From assembly GCF_040729435.1 (NCBI RefSeq), contig NZ_CP160398.1, positions 3,658,001 to 3,722,000 of the forward strand: a DNA stretch of 64,000 nt, written 5' to 3'. The first letter of the stretch is position 1; each line of letters starts with the position of its first letter. Source of the stretch: Pseudomonas sp. HOU2 (GTDB lineage Bacteria; Pseudomonadota; Gammaproteobacteria; Pseudomonadales; Pseudomonadaceae). Under the pieces are notes generated by a model, which searched no databases, had not been told where the DNA came from, and worked only from the letters and a program-made list of their open reading frames with translations. This document shows, piece by piece, positions 42,221 through 50,737 of this stretch. Both the position numbers and the translations under genes were made by a program.

Positions 42221-42858
42221 TGCAGACGGTTGCAGTTATCGACTACGGCATGGGCAACCTGCACTCGGTGGCCAAGGCCCTGGAGCACGTCGGCGCCGGC
42301 AAGGTGATGATCACCAGCGATGCCGACGTGATCCGCGAAGCCGACCGGGTGGTATTCCCGGGCGTTGGCGCGATTCGCGATTGCATGGCAGAGATCCGTC
42401 GCCTCGGTTTCGATTCGCTGGTACGTGAAGTCAGCCAGGATCGTCCGTTTCTCGGCATCTGCGTCGGCATGCAAGCCCTGCTCGACAGCAGCGAAGAGAA
42501 CGACGGCGTTGACTGCATCGGCCTGTTCCCGGGCGCGGTGAAGTTCTTCGGCAAAGACCTGCATGAAGACGGCGAGCACCTGAAAGTCCCGCACATGGGC
42601 TGGAACGAAGTGCAGCAGAAAGTCAGTCACCCGCTGTGGCACGACATTCCGGACATGGCGCGTTTCTACTTCGTGCACAGCTACTACATCGCCGCCGCCA
42701 ACGCGCGGCAGGTGGTGGGCAGCGGTCATTACGGGGTCGATTTCGCCGCAGCGCTGGCCGAAGGCTCGCGTTTTGCCGTGCAGTTCCACCCGGAGAAGAG
42801 CCATACCCATGGCCTGCAATTGCTGCAGAACTTCGCCGCGTGGGACGGTCGCTGGTAA
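42220..42858 (+). CDS. hisH: Imidazole glycerol phosphate synthase, glutamine amidotransferase subunit
   Basis: A 212-residue class I amidotransferase with Cys81 in [11 protein letters not shown] and His190/Glu192 in VQFHPEKS as the catalytic triad. It supplies ammonia to HisF through the HisF barrel. It is directly followed, with no spacer, by a DUF2164 gene. Confidence 0.98.
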   Translation: MQTVAVIDYGMGNLHSVAKALEHVGAGKVMITSDADVIREADRVVFPGVGAIRDCMAEIRRLGFDSLVREVSQDRPFLGICVGMQALLDSSEENDGVDCIGLFPGAVKFFGKDLHEDGEHLKVPHMGWNEVQQKVSHPLWHDIPDMARFYFVHSYYIAAANARQVVGSGHYGVDFAAALAEGSRFAVQFHPEKSHTHGLQLLQNFAAWDGRW

Positions 42859-43119
42859 ATGGCCGCCAAGAAGTCCAAACCGCCGATCCTGACCCTCACT
42901 CCCGAACAGGAGAGCGAGGCCAATCGCAAGATTCAGCGGTTCATGGAAGACCGTTTCGAACTCGACCTGGGTTCGTTCGAAGCGGCGGAAATTCTTGAGC
43001 TGTTTACCCGTGAAATTGCTCCGCACTATTACAACAGGGCGATTTTCGATGTGCAGACCCACCTCAAAGAGCGGTTTGAAAGCATCGAAAGCGACCTGTG
43101 GGCGCTCGAGAAAAACTGA
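42859..43119 (+). CDS. DUF2164 family protein inside the his operon
   Basis: An 86-residue protein, MAAKKSKPPILTLTPEQESE onward, with the family core IQRFMEDRFELDLGSFEAAE and HYYNRAIFDVQ. It begins at the base after the hisH stop and is followed 42 bases later by hisA. The family has no known function. Its position suggests co-expression with histidine genes. Confidence 0.88.
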   Translation: MAAKKSKPPILTLTPEQESEANRKIQRFMEDRFELDLGSFEAAEILELFTREIAPHYYNRAIFDVQTHLKERFESIESDLWALEKN

Positions 43120-43161
43120 TTTCCGAGCCAAGCTGAACATTCAAATTTGAAGGTTTGCCAG

Positions 43162-43899
43162 ATGCTGATTATTCCCGCTATCGATCTTAAAGACGGTGCC
43201 TGCGTACGTCTGCGCCAGGGCCGCATGGAAGATTCCACAGTGTTCTCCGAGGACCCGGTGAGCATGGCTGCCAAGTGGGTGGAGGGCGGTTGCCGCCGTC
43301 TGCATCTGGTCGATCTGAACGGCGCATTCGAAGGCCAGCCGGTCAACGGTGAAGTGGTCACCGCGATCGCGAAGCGTTATCCGACCCTGCCGATCCAGAT
43401 CGGCGGCGGTATCCGCTCGCTGGAAACCATCGAGCACTACGTCAAGGCGGGCGTCAGCTACGTGATCATTGGCACAAAAGCCGTAAAAGATCCGGCGTTC
43501 GTCGCTGAAGCCTGCCGCGCGTTCCCGGGCAAGATCATCGTCGGTCTGGATGCCAAGGACGGTTTCGTTGCCACCGATGGCTGGGCTGAAATCAGCACCG
43601 TGCAGGTCATCGACCTGGCCAAGCAGTTTGAAGCCGACGGCGTGTCCTCGATCGTTTATACCGACATCGCCAAAGACGGCATGATGCAGGGCTGCAACGT
43701 ACCGTTCACCGCTGCACTGGCTGCAGCGACGAAGATCCCGGTGATCGCCTCCGGCGGTATCCACAATCTGGGTGACATCAAGTCGCTGCTCGACGCCAAG
43801 GCGCCGGGCATCATCGGCGCAATCACCGGCCGGGCGATCTACGAAGGCACCCTCGACGTTGCTGAAGCGCAAGCTTTCTGCGATTCGTACCAAGGCTGA
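43162..43899 (+). CDS. hisA: Phosphoribosylformimino-AICAR ribotide isomerase
   Basis: The ATG at 43162 ([20 protein letters not shown]) gives 245 residues. It is a TIM barrel with catalytic Asp8 (AIDLKDG) and the second aspartate in VYTDIAKDG, plus phosphate loops QIGGGIRSL and IASGGIHN. It opens the ProFAR aminoaldose in histidine synthesis. hisF follows nine bases downstream. Confidence 0.98.
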   Translation: MLIIPAIDLKDGACVRLRQGRMEDSTVFSEDPVSMAAKWVEGGCRRLHLVDLNGAFEGQPVNGEVVTAIAKRYPTLPIQIGGGIRSLETIEHYVKAGVSYVIIGTKAVKDPAFVAEACRAFPGKIIVGLDAKDGFVATDGWAEISTVQVIDLAKQFEADGVSSIVYTDIAKDGMMQGCNVPFTAALAAATKIPVIASGGIHNLGDIKSLLDAKAPGIIGAITGRAIYEGTLDVAEAQAFCDSYQG

Positions 43900-43908
43900 G
43901 GACTGACC

Positions 43909-44679
43909 ATGGCGCTGGCCAAACGCATCATCCCTTGCCTGGACGTGGACAACGGCCGGGTCGTCAAAGGTGTGAAGTTCGAAAACATCCGGGATGCCGG
44001 TGACCCGGTGGAAATCGCCCGTCGTTATGACGAGCAGGGTGCCGACGAGATTACCTTTCTCGACATCACCGCGAGCGTCGATGGCCGCGACACCACGCTG
44101 CATACCGTCGAGCGTATGGCCAGCCAGGTGTTCATCCCGCTGACCGTCGGTGGTGGCGTGCGCACCGTGCAGGACATCCGCAACCTGCTCAATGCCGGTG
44201 CGGACAAGGTCTCGATCAACACTGCAGCGGTGTTCAATCCGGAGTTCGTCGGCGAAGCGGCGCAGCATTTCGGCTCGCAGTGCATCGTCGTCGCCATCGA
44301 CGCGAAGAAGGTCTCCGGCCCGGGTGAAACCCCGCGCTGGGAAATCTTCACCCACGGCGGGCGCAAGCCGACCGGCCTCGACGCGGTCGAGTGGGCGAAG
44401 AAGATGGAAGGCCTCGGTGCCGGCGAGATCCTGCTGACCAGCATGGATCAGGACGGCATGAAAAACGGCTTCGACCTCGGTGTGACCCGCGCAATCAGCG
44501 ATGCGCTGGGCATTCCGGTGATCGCTTCCGGCGGCGTCGGCAACCTGCAGCATCTGGCCGACGGCATCCTTGAAGGCCACGCCAGCGCGGTACTGGCGGC
44601 GAGTATTTTCCACTTCGGCGAATACACTGTGCAGGAAGCGAAAGCGTATATGGCCAAACGCGGCATCGTGATGCGCTAA
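43909..44679 (+). CDS. hisF: Imidazole glycerol phosphate synthase, cyclase subunit
   Basis: A 256-residue TIM barrel. [17 protein letters not shown] carries the catalytic aspartate (equivalent of Asp11) and [14 protein letters not shown] the second (equivalent of Asp130). It joins the HisH ammonia with PRFAR to form imidazole glycerol phosphate and AICAR. It is the last gene of the operon; a long hairpin follows at 44701. Confidence 0.98.
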   Translation: MALAKRIIPCLDVDNGRVVKGVKFENIRDAGDPVEIARRYDEQGADEITFLDITASVDGRDTTLHTVERMASQVFIPLTVGGGVRTVQDIRNLLNAGADKVSINTAAVFNPEFVGEAAQHFGSQCIVVAIDAKKVSGPGETPRWEIFTHGGRKPTGLDAVEWAKKMEGLGAGEILLTSMDQDGMKNGFDLGVTRAISDALGIPVIASGGVGNLQHLADGILEGHASAVLAASIFHFGEYTVQEAKAYMAKRGIVMR

Positions 44680-44700
44680 ACCGTACAGGCCAGTGGACAG

Positions 44701-44735
44701 CATGGCGTACCCAAGGCACTCTTGGGCACGCCATG
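44701..44735 (+). terminator. Long hairpin after hisF
   Basis: CATGGCGTACCCAAG and CTTGGGCACGCCATG pair at 14 of 15 positions around five bases. No T-run follows, so it is either a weak terminator, an RNA-stability element or an attenuator. Confidence 0.6.
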
Positions 44736-44752
44736 GATTCCGGTAGCCCGAC

Positions 44753-45508
44753 ATGATCAAACGCCTGCTTCTCGTTCTCGCCAGTGCCTCTGTGTTGTTA
44801 ATCAACACGGCGCGGGCCGAAAACAGTCCTGACACCGATCTGGTGCTCCTCACCGAAAACTTTCCGCCCTACAACATGGCGAAAGACGGCAAGAATTTCG
44901 CCAAGGGCGAGAACATCAACGGCATTGCCGCCGACATCGTGCGTGAAATGTTCAAGCGTGCCGGGCTCACCTATAGCCTGACGCTGCGCTTCCCATGGGA
45001 GCGCGTCTACAAGCTGGCGCTGGAAAACCCCGGCTACGGCGCCTTCGTGATGGCCCGCCTGCCGGACCGCGAAAACCTGTTCAAATGGGTCGGCCCGATC
45101 GGTCCGGACGACTGGATCATGTTGGCCAGGGCCGACAGCAAGATCACCCTCGACACCCTCAACGATGCGCGCAAATACAAGATCGGTGCCTACAAGGGCG
45201 ATGCGATTGCCGAGACGCTGACCAAACAAGGCTTGAAGCCTATGGTCGTGCTGCGCGATCAGGACAACGCGAAAAAACTGGTCAACGGCCAGATCGACCT
45301 GTGGGCCACGGGCGATCCTGCCGGGCGTTATCTGGCGCGGCAGGACGGGGTCACCGGCCTCAAGACCGTGCTGCGCTTCAACAGCGCCGAGTTGTACCTG
45401 GCGCTGAACAAGGATGTGTCGGATGCAACGGTCGCCAGGCTGCAGGCGGCGTTGGATCAGATGCGCAAGGACGGGGTTGTCGATGAAATCATGGGGCGCT
45501 ATCTGTAG
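44753..45508 (+). CDS. Periplasmic substrate-binding protein, PAAT-type, orphan
   Basis: A 251-residue protein with a signal peptide (LLLVLASASVLLINTARA). The mature part opens TDLVLLTENFPPYNMAKDG and has GIAADIVREMFKRAGL and PWERVYKLALENPGY. This is the SBP_bac_3 type also seen in proteins that bind to periplasmic sensor domains. No ABC permease or ATPase lies nearby. Its 3' end overlaps the convergent neighbour by 20 bases. Confidence 0.85.
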   Translation: MIKRLLLVLASASVLLINTARAENSPDTDLVLLTENFPPYNMAKDGKNFAKGENINGIAADIVREMFKRAGLTYSLTLRFPWERVYKLALENPGYGAFVMARLPDRENLFKWVGPIGPDDWIMLARADSKITLDTLNDARKYKIGAYKGDAIAETLTKQGLKPMVVLRDQDNAKKLVNGQIDLWATGDPAGRYLARQDGVTGLKTVLRFNSAELYLALNKDVSDATVARLQAALDQMRKDGVVDEIMGRYL

Positions 45509-46793
45509 CCGTCGGTGCCGGCTGTTCCGCTGTATTGTGGGGGCATTCGTGCGGTGGATATTGCAGTAGATGCAGATTTTCGTCGTGGGTGTAGCCGAGA
45601 TTGATCCCCACTTGCGAACCGTCTGCCCTCAGCAACTCGTAAAAACTCTCCAGTTGATAAACCGCCACGAACCTGCCTTTGCCTGCCATGGCAATTACAT
45701 GGGTGACAGACGGCGCCTGCCAGCCGCTAATTGAAGTCTCGCTGTGGGTGAACTGACTGTCCAATCTCGCCGAGAACGGTAATGTCGGAAGCATATCTGC
45801 ATGCCTTGTCCAGGGACCGACGAAATTCACCGTAGTCAGTTGAGTGAATAGTCGCAGCATTTTCGGATTCTGCAGCCGCTGCGTCGTCCATTTGAACGCC
45901 CGGCTTCCATCGCCCGTGTTGTGTCCGCTCCCAACCAGATAGTACTGGTCGGTTCTTTCCAGGCGATAAAACGGCGTGGTGCGCAATTGTTCGAGTGGTG
46001 ACAAGTCATCCTTGACGGCAAACCATGGAAGCTCGACCACTTGAGCGATAGTCGCTGCTCCGTTTTTTTGCGGAGCATCCGCTGCGCTGAGCACCGGCAA
46101 CTGTGGCGATGATTTGATCAGGGGGGTGATCTGCATCCGTAGCGAATAGACCCCGACATTGTTCTCGGGCCGGTTGAAAGTGTTTGCCGCAAAAAAAGTA
46201 CCTGGTGCGAAGTGAATCTCTCCCGGGGCTGCACCGGGTGGAGTGACACTCCATGCACTGAGGCTCTGTCGGGCGCCGCTGCCCCTGTCGTTCCAGATCA
46301 GTTCGCCGATGTCCGAGGCGATCACCAGATCGGCGCGTACACAGCGAACCGCGTTGAGTGAAGGTTTTTCGTGATCATTGGAACAGACCGCGCCCATGGC
46401 CACATAACCTTGCGGGGCAAGCGGTCGCCATACGGCACCGTCTTTCTTCGAGCCTGAGCCGGAATCTTTCCAGATCAGCTCGAAATCCTCCGGACGGCAC
46501 AGTGCCGGGCCATTCATTGAATCTGCACTGGGGAAATCGGCTTCGCAAACCACGGCGACGACGGTGCTGCCGTTGATGTTGTGTAGTCCGGCGGTGAACA
46601 CGTCGCCGAGCGGAAAATAGCCCGGCAACACATCTGGCGCCGGAGTCGGGCGCCAGAAGGCCGCGGGTTTAGCCCGTGAGCCGGTGCTGTCCCAGATGCG
46701 GTGAAATTCCGAGGTGAAATGGATCAGCAGATTGTCGTGTCGGATCGGCTCGATTTGCCTGGATGGCGCTGCGGCCTGGTCATGAATGGTCAT
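45489..46793 (-). CDS. Vps62-related (DUF946-like) protein
   Basis: The ATG at 46793 is chosen because AGGAG lies five bases before it. The 434-residue product contains three related modules in the N-terminal half: IWDSTGSRAKPAAFWRPTP, LIWKDSGSGSKKDGAVWRPL and LIWNDRGSGARQSLSAWSV, each followed by a segment like GYFPLGDV or GYVAMGAV. This is the Vps62/DUF946 repeat pattern. No signal peptide is seen. The C-terminal half is distinct and not recognised. In bacteria the function is unknown; lectin- or toxin-like roles have been suggested for similar beta-rich proteins. Confidence 0.72.
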   Translation of the reverse strand: MTIHDQAAAPSRQIEPIRHDNLLIHFTSEFHRIWDSTGSRAKPAAFWRPTPAPDVLPGYFPLGDVFTAGLHNINGSTVVAVVCEADFPSADSMNGPALCRPEDFELIWKDSGSGSKKDGAVWRPLAPQGYVAMGAVCSNDHEKPSLNAVRCVRADLVIASDIGELIWNDRGSGARQSLSAWSVTPPGAAPGEIHFAPGTFFAANTFNRPENNVGVYSLRMQITPLIKSSPQLPVLSAADAPQKNGAATIAQVVELPWFAVKDDLSPLEQLRTTPFYRLERTDQYYLVGSGHNTGDGSRAFKWTTQRLQNPKMLRLFTQLTTVNFVGPWTRHADMLPTLPFSARLDSQFTHSETSISGWQAPSVTHVIAMAGKGRFVAVYQLESFYELLRADGSQVGINLGYTHDENLHLLQYPPHECPHNTAEQPAPTATDSAP

Positions 46794-47000
46794 GGTCACT
46801 CCTGATAGTTGAACGGCGACTCAAGGGAGTCGCGACCCGTTGCAGGCCTCACTATCGGTGTTCGTCTCCGCTCTCTGGCGGTAACTATGTATGACGTCGT
46901 GACCAGTTGTTTCCGAAAAAACCGTTCCGTGCCATCGGCTGCCTTGCGCTCCCGTTTTGCCCATTAATGCGGAAGCACAAGGCCGGCGTCGCTGATCAGC

Positions 47001-48479
47001 TCAGGGGGCGCTGTTTTTGAGCGCTTCCCATTCCCGGACGTATTCCTTCAATTCTGAGCGCTGATTGTTGGGGTCGACGGCGTAAACGCAGAGCTTGAGG
47101 GGGAAGTTGCTTTCCGGACGCAGCCAATTGGAAGTCACACGCCTATAACCCTGCGGGTCTTCGCAGCTGACTTTTCCAGCAAGACCGTCTTTTACCTCGT
47201 AGCCATCAAGGCCCTCGTTCTTGCGTTTCGGCCAGAAAATCTGCGCCCTGTTTATTTCTTTGTTAAAGGATATATCTACGGTCGGAACAGGCGTCGGGCC
47301 TGCATCAATCAGGTAAGTGGGGACAGTGACGGCATTGCGATAAGTGCCGGCGGGCAATAGGTTCTCGATACTGTTGGTGGCAATGATACAAAGATTGTTA
47401 AGCCCGGTTTCAGGTCCCATTGGAACATTTAGCCGAGTGGGGGCGGTGTCAGTATTGATTGGCTGGCTGTAGCCTTGCGGAGTTTCGCAGTCGAGCGGAT
47501 CAGTAGTTCGTTTGGTCCGGATAAAGCGAGTGCTGGCGGTTACTTCAAAGTTCCAGGCGGGATAAATATAGTTACCGTGCTCGTTTACGCTGATCTTTGC
47601 ATACATTGGCAGTCGTGGGGGCAGACTCATGGATGCTGCCGGAAATAACTCGCACACTTGCGGGTTGGTATTGAGTTTGCCATCGATAAAGCAGTTGTTG
47701 AAAACCGAGGTCGGGCTACCGTAACTGCCGCTTGGCATCTGGCCATATCCGGGCAGTGGCGTCAGATGCTCTGCGAGGGTACCCAGAACGGCATAGACCT
47801 CGTTGGTCGCTCGGACAATGACCGGGCTCCCCGAGCTGCCGGAAGCAACATCTTTGCATTGGTTGCTGACAGTATGTCGCCACACCCAGGGCGTTTCGAA
47901 AATGGCTGGCGAAGGATCATGGGTGCAAGCGGACAGTCGCAATGGCGTCCCGCCGGGGGCGTGCACAATCAGAATGTCACTTGCGTCAGCCGGCGGTTGC
48001 TGTGCCAGTTTCAGAGGCGTGATGCCCTGCGCCCGAAGTTCACCCTGTGATACTTCAAGCTCCAAAAGAGCCAGATCGATGCCCTGAATGCTGCTCCAGG
48101 AAACTTTTTTCAGAGGGAAAGTCTTGCTGGCATCCTCCGTATCAAGGAAATGCTTGAAGGTTATGGTGGCTTTAATGGGCTCATCCGTTTGCATGACGCC
48201 ATTGTCTTTGCCCACACAGTGTGCACTGGTGAGAGCATAGGCGGAGTCTGACGGTCGAGCGCTGTTGGTATCAATAAGAAAGGCAGTGCATACGCCGTGT
48301 TCGCGGCTTTGGTATTTGCCGATTCCTGTCCAGTAGTCATGCTCGCCGTTCTTGTTGCTCAGGTATTTCGATGGCGCATGATTCTCGGCGCCTTTGCCAT
48401 AATCGACAGGGGTTGAGTAAGCGGGGAGCGAAAGGGCCGCAAGTAATAAGAAACTTGGGTGAAGCGTATTTAAGTTCAT
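47001..48479 (-). CDS. Secreted trypsin-like serine protease
   Basis: A 492-residue protein with a signal peptide (FLLLAALSLPAYS). Catalytic residues fit a chymotrypsin-fold protease: His87 in ALTSAHC, Asp135 in GIDLALLEL and Ser216 in GSSGSP, where the usual GDSGSP aspartate is replaced by serine. Cysteines in CTAFL...SAHC suggest a disulphide. Residues 300-490 form beta-rich C-terminal domains with repeated CETPQGYS/CEDPQGYR motifs. It is likely exported to periplasm or medium. It follows the Vps62-like gene on the same strand with a 207-base gap. Confidence 0.82.
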   Translation of the reverse strand: MNLNTLHPSFLLLAALSLPAYSTPVDYGKGAENHAPSKYLSNKNGEHDYWTGIGKYQSREHGVCTAFLIDTNSARPSDSAYALTSAHCVGKDNGVMQTDEPIKATITFKHFLDTEDASKTFPLKKVSWSSIQGIDLALLELEVSQGELRAQGITPLKLAQQPPADASDILIVHAPGGTPLRLSACTHDPSPAIFETPWVWRHTVSNQCKDVASGSSGSPVIVRATNEVYAVLGTLAEHLTPLPGYGQMPSGSYGSPTSVFNNCFIDGKLNTNPQVCELFPAASMSLPPRLPMYAKISVNEHGNYIYPAWNFEVTASTRFIRTKRTTDPLDCETPQGYSQPINTDTAPTRLNVPMGPETGLNNLCIIATNSIENLLPAGTYRNAVTVPTYLIDAGPTPVPTVDISFNKEINRAQIFWPKRKNEGLDGYEVKDGLAGKVSCEDPQGYRRVTSNWLRPESNFPLKLCVYAVDPNNQRSELKEYVREWEALKNSAP

Positions 48480-48607
48480 GGCCAGTCCTTGGCTAATGTG
48501 CGGGATATGAGACTGGCGCAGAATAAGGTGGTTTTGCCTTATTGTGGTTTCGGAGGTGTTGCTATTTGTTGGAGTTGCAAAGAGTTATTGGAAACCCGCT
48601 GCAAAAA

Positions 48608-49384
48608 CTAACGGTAAATTCCGTTCTTTCCGTGTGCAGCGGTGGCCTTGTTACTGCGCACGCTGATCATCTGCTTGATGTCGATCCACTCGATGCCTTG
48701 CGCCTTGAGTTTCGGCATTTCACGTTCCAGCACTGCCAGTGTCTGCGGATAAGGGTGACCGATCATCACCGCCGAACCCTGCTTGTGCGCCAGGCTGATG
48801 GCCGTTTGCAGTTGGGTAAAGATGGCGGCTTCCGTGCGCTCGTCATCGAGGAACACATCCCGTGAAACACTGGCCAAGTCGATTTTCTGAGCCTGCTGCG
48901 CCGCCACGGTCTGGGCGCTGGTGCGGCTGTCGACGAAGAACTTGTGACGGCGTTGCAACTCGCCCATCAGCCACGCCATTGCCACCGGTTGCGCGGTCAT
49001 GCGGCTGCCCATGTGGTTATTGATGCCAGCGGTGTAGGGGACCATTTTGAACGCAGCGTTAAGGCGCCTCTCAAGTTCTTCGAGCGGCAGCTCGGGATGC
49101 CAGGCATACGGGCCGGTGGCCGGGTCCATGGGCATATGCAGGATCACGATCTTGCCGGCGCGATGGGCTTCGCGGGCGAATTCGGTAGCGTGCGGAGTGT
49201 CGGGCATGATCGCTGTGGTCACCGGGCCGGGCAGGGCCAGCACGCGGCGATCCCGGGGCAGGTTCTGTCCCAGGTCGTCGATGATCAGCGTCAGGTAGGC
49301 TTTTGGCGGGGGCGTCCTGGCGGGTTCTGCGTGAGCAGCACCCGCCAGACAGCAGAGCAGGACGAAGAAGAAACGCAAAGACAT
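48608..49384 (-). CDS. yibQ: Divergent polysaccharide deacetylase family protein (YibQ)
   Basis: The ATG at 49384 overlaps the region of the ctpA stop and gives 258 residues. A signal peptide (LRFFFVLLCCLAGAAHA) is followed by YLTLIIDDLGQNL, the first metal-binding motif of the deacetylase fold, and NNHMGSRMT and FVDSRTS motifs. It is periplasmic. Coupling to ctpA and envC suggests a cell-wall function, but the substrate is unproven. Confidence 0.85.
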   Translation of the reverse strand: MSLRFFFVLLCCLAGAAHAEPARTPPPKAYLTLIIDDLGQNLPRDRRVLALPGPVTTAIMPDTPHATEFAREAHRAGKIVILHMPMDPATGPYAWHPELPLEELERRLNAAFKMVPYTAGINNHMGSRMTAQPVAMAWLMGELQRRHKFFVDSRTSAQTVAAQQAQKIDLASVSRDVFLDDERTEAAIFTQLQTAISLAHKQGSAVMIGHPYPQTLAVLEREMPKLKAQGIEWIDIKQMISVRSNKATAAHGKNGIYR

Positions 49385-49386
49385 CC

Positions 49387-50706
49387 TCAACGGCCGGACG
49401 TGATGCTCAGCCCTTTGAGCAGGCTCAGGGCCTGGGCCAACTGGTAATCGTCATCCTGCGGCATGGCCTTGGCCTTGGCGCCGGAACCGGTCGGCTTGTC
49501 TGCACCGCCGTTGCCGTTGCCCAGGTGACCTTGCAGGTCGGCTTCCTTGAAGTAATCGCCGTCCGCCTCGTTGGTGATCTTGGCCTTGCGCACTTCGATG
49601 TCCGGGACGATGCCCTGGGCCTGAATCGAGCGACCGTTCGGCGTGAAATACAGCGCGGTGGTGATCTTCAGTGCGCGGTCGTTGTTCAGCGGCAGCACGG
49701 TCTGCACCGAGCCTTTGCCGAAACTGGTGGTGCCCATGACCACGGCGCGTTTCTGATCCTGCAGGGCGCCGGCGACGATTTCCGAAGCCGAGGCGCTGCC
49801 ACCGTTGATCAGCACGACCATCGGCACCGCTTCGCTTTCGTCCTTGCCGGTGGCGGAGAAGCGCAGCTCGGAGTTGGCGATCCGGCCCTTGGTGTAAACG
49901 ATCAGGCCTTTCTTGATGAAGTGGTCGACCACTTCCACTGCCGCCTGCAACACGCCGCCCGGGTTGTTGCGCAGGTCGAGGATGATGCCGTTGAGCTTTT
50001 TGCCGTTGTCCTTGCGCAGCTTGGCCAGGGCCTTGGAAACCTCTTCGCCGGTCTTGACCTGGAACTGGGTGATGCGGATGTAGCCGTAGCCCGACTCCAG
50101 CAGCTGCGCCTTGACGCTCTTCACCTGAATCACGGCGCGGGCCAGGGTCACGTCGAACGGCGTGCCACCGTCGCGCACCAGGGTCAGGGTGATCTTCTGG
50201 CCGATCTTGCCGCGCATCTTGTCCACGGCTTCGGTCATGGTCTGGCCGCGAGTTGGCTGGCCGTTGATCTTGACGATGAAGTCACCGGCCTGGATGCCGG
50301 CCTTCGACGCCGGGGTGTCGTCGATTGGCGAGACGACCTTGATGAAGCCGTCTTCGGAGCCGACTTCGATGCCCAGGCCGCCGAATTCGCCGCTGGTGCT
50401 TTCCTGCAGCTCGGTGAAGTCTTCAGGGCCGAGATAGGCGGAGTGCGGATCGAGGTTGCTGAGCATGCCCTTGATCGCGTTTTCCAGCAGGGTCTTGTCG
50501 TCCACCGGTTCGACATACGCTGCCTTGATCCGGTCCATGACCTCGGCAAAGGTGCGCAACTCTTCCAGCGGCAACGGGGCCTTGGCGGTCGCGGCAGTGC
50601 CTGCCGGAGCGACGGCCGGGGCCGGTTGAGCGGCGAACGCCAGAGGCGCGCCGATCACCAGGGCGATCGTCAGGGCCAGCGAGGTAAGGCGGGACAAATG
50701 CAGCAT
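49387..50706 (-). CDS. ctpA: Carboxy-terminal processing protease CtpA (S41 family)
   Basis: A 439-residue exported protease. The signal peptide ends near FAAQPAPA. A PDZ domain occupies roughly residues 90-180 (GGLGIEVGSEDGFIKVVSPI). The S41 catalytic region has GGSASASEIVAGAL with the nucleophile Ser and GKGSVQT with the Lys of the Ser-Lys dyad. In pseudomonads CtpA degrades peptidoglycan hydrolases together with a lipoprotein partner. The gene lies between envC and yibQ, so the cluster is a cell-wall remodelling operon. Confidence 0.93.
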   Translation of the reverse strand: MLHLSRLTSLALTIALVIGAPLAFAAQPAPAVAPAGTAATAKAPLPLEELRTFAEVMDRIKAAYVEPVDDKTLLENAIKGMLSNLDPHSAYLGPEDFTELQESTSGEFGGLGIEVGSEDGFIKVVSPIDDTPASKAGIQAGDFIVKINGQPTRGQTMTEAVDKMRGKIGQKITLTLVRDGGTPFDVTLARAVIQVKSVKAQLLESGYGYIRITQFQVKTGEEVSKALAKLRKDNGKKLNGIILDLRNNPGGVLQAAVEVVDHFIKKGLIVYTKGRIANSELRFSATGKDESEAVPMVVLINGGSASASEIVAGALQDQKRAVVMGTTSFGKGSVQTVLPLNNDRALKITTALYFTPNGRSIQAQGIVPDIEVRKAKITNEADGDYFKEADLQGHLGNGNGGADKPTGSGAKAKAMPQDDDYQLAQALSLLKGLSITSGR

Positions 50707-50737
50707 GTCGAACGAACTCCTGAATTAGGCGACGCGC

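Noticed and set aside
43141..44853. 570-codon leftward frame opposite hisA and hisF
   Set aside because: It covers two core genes in antisense and shows no protein-family features.
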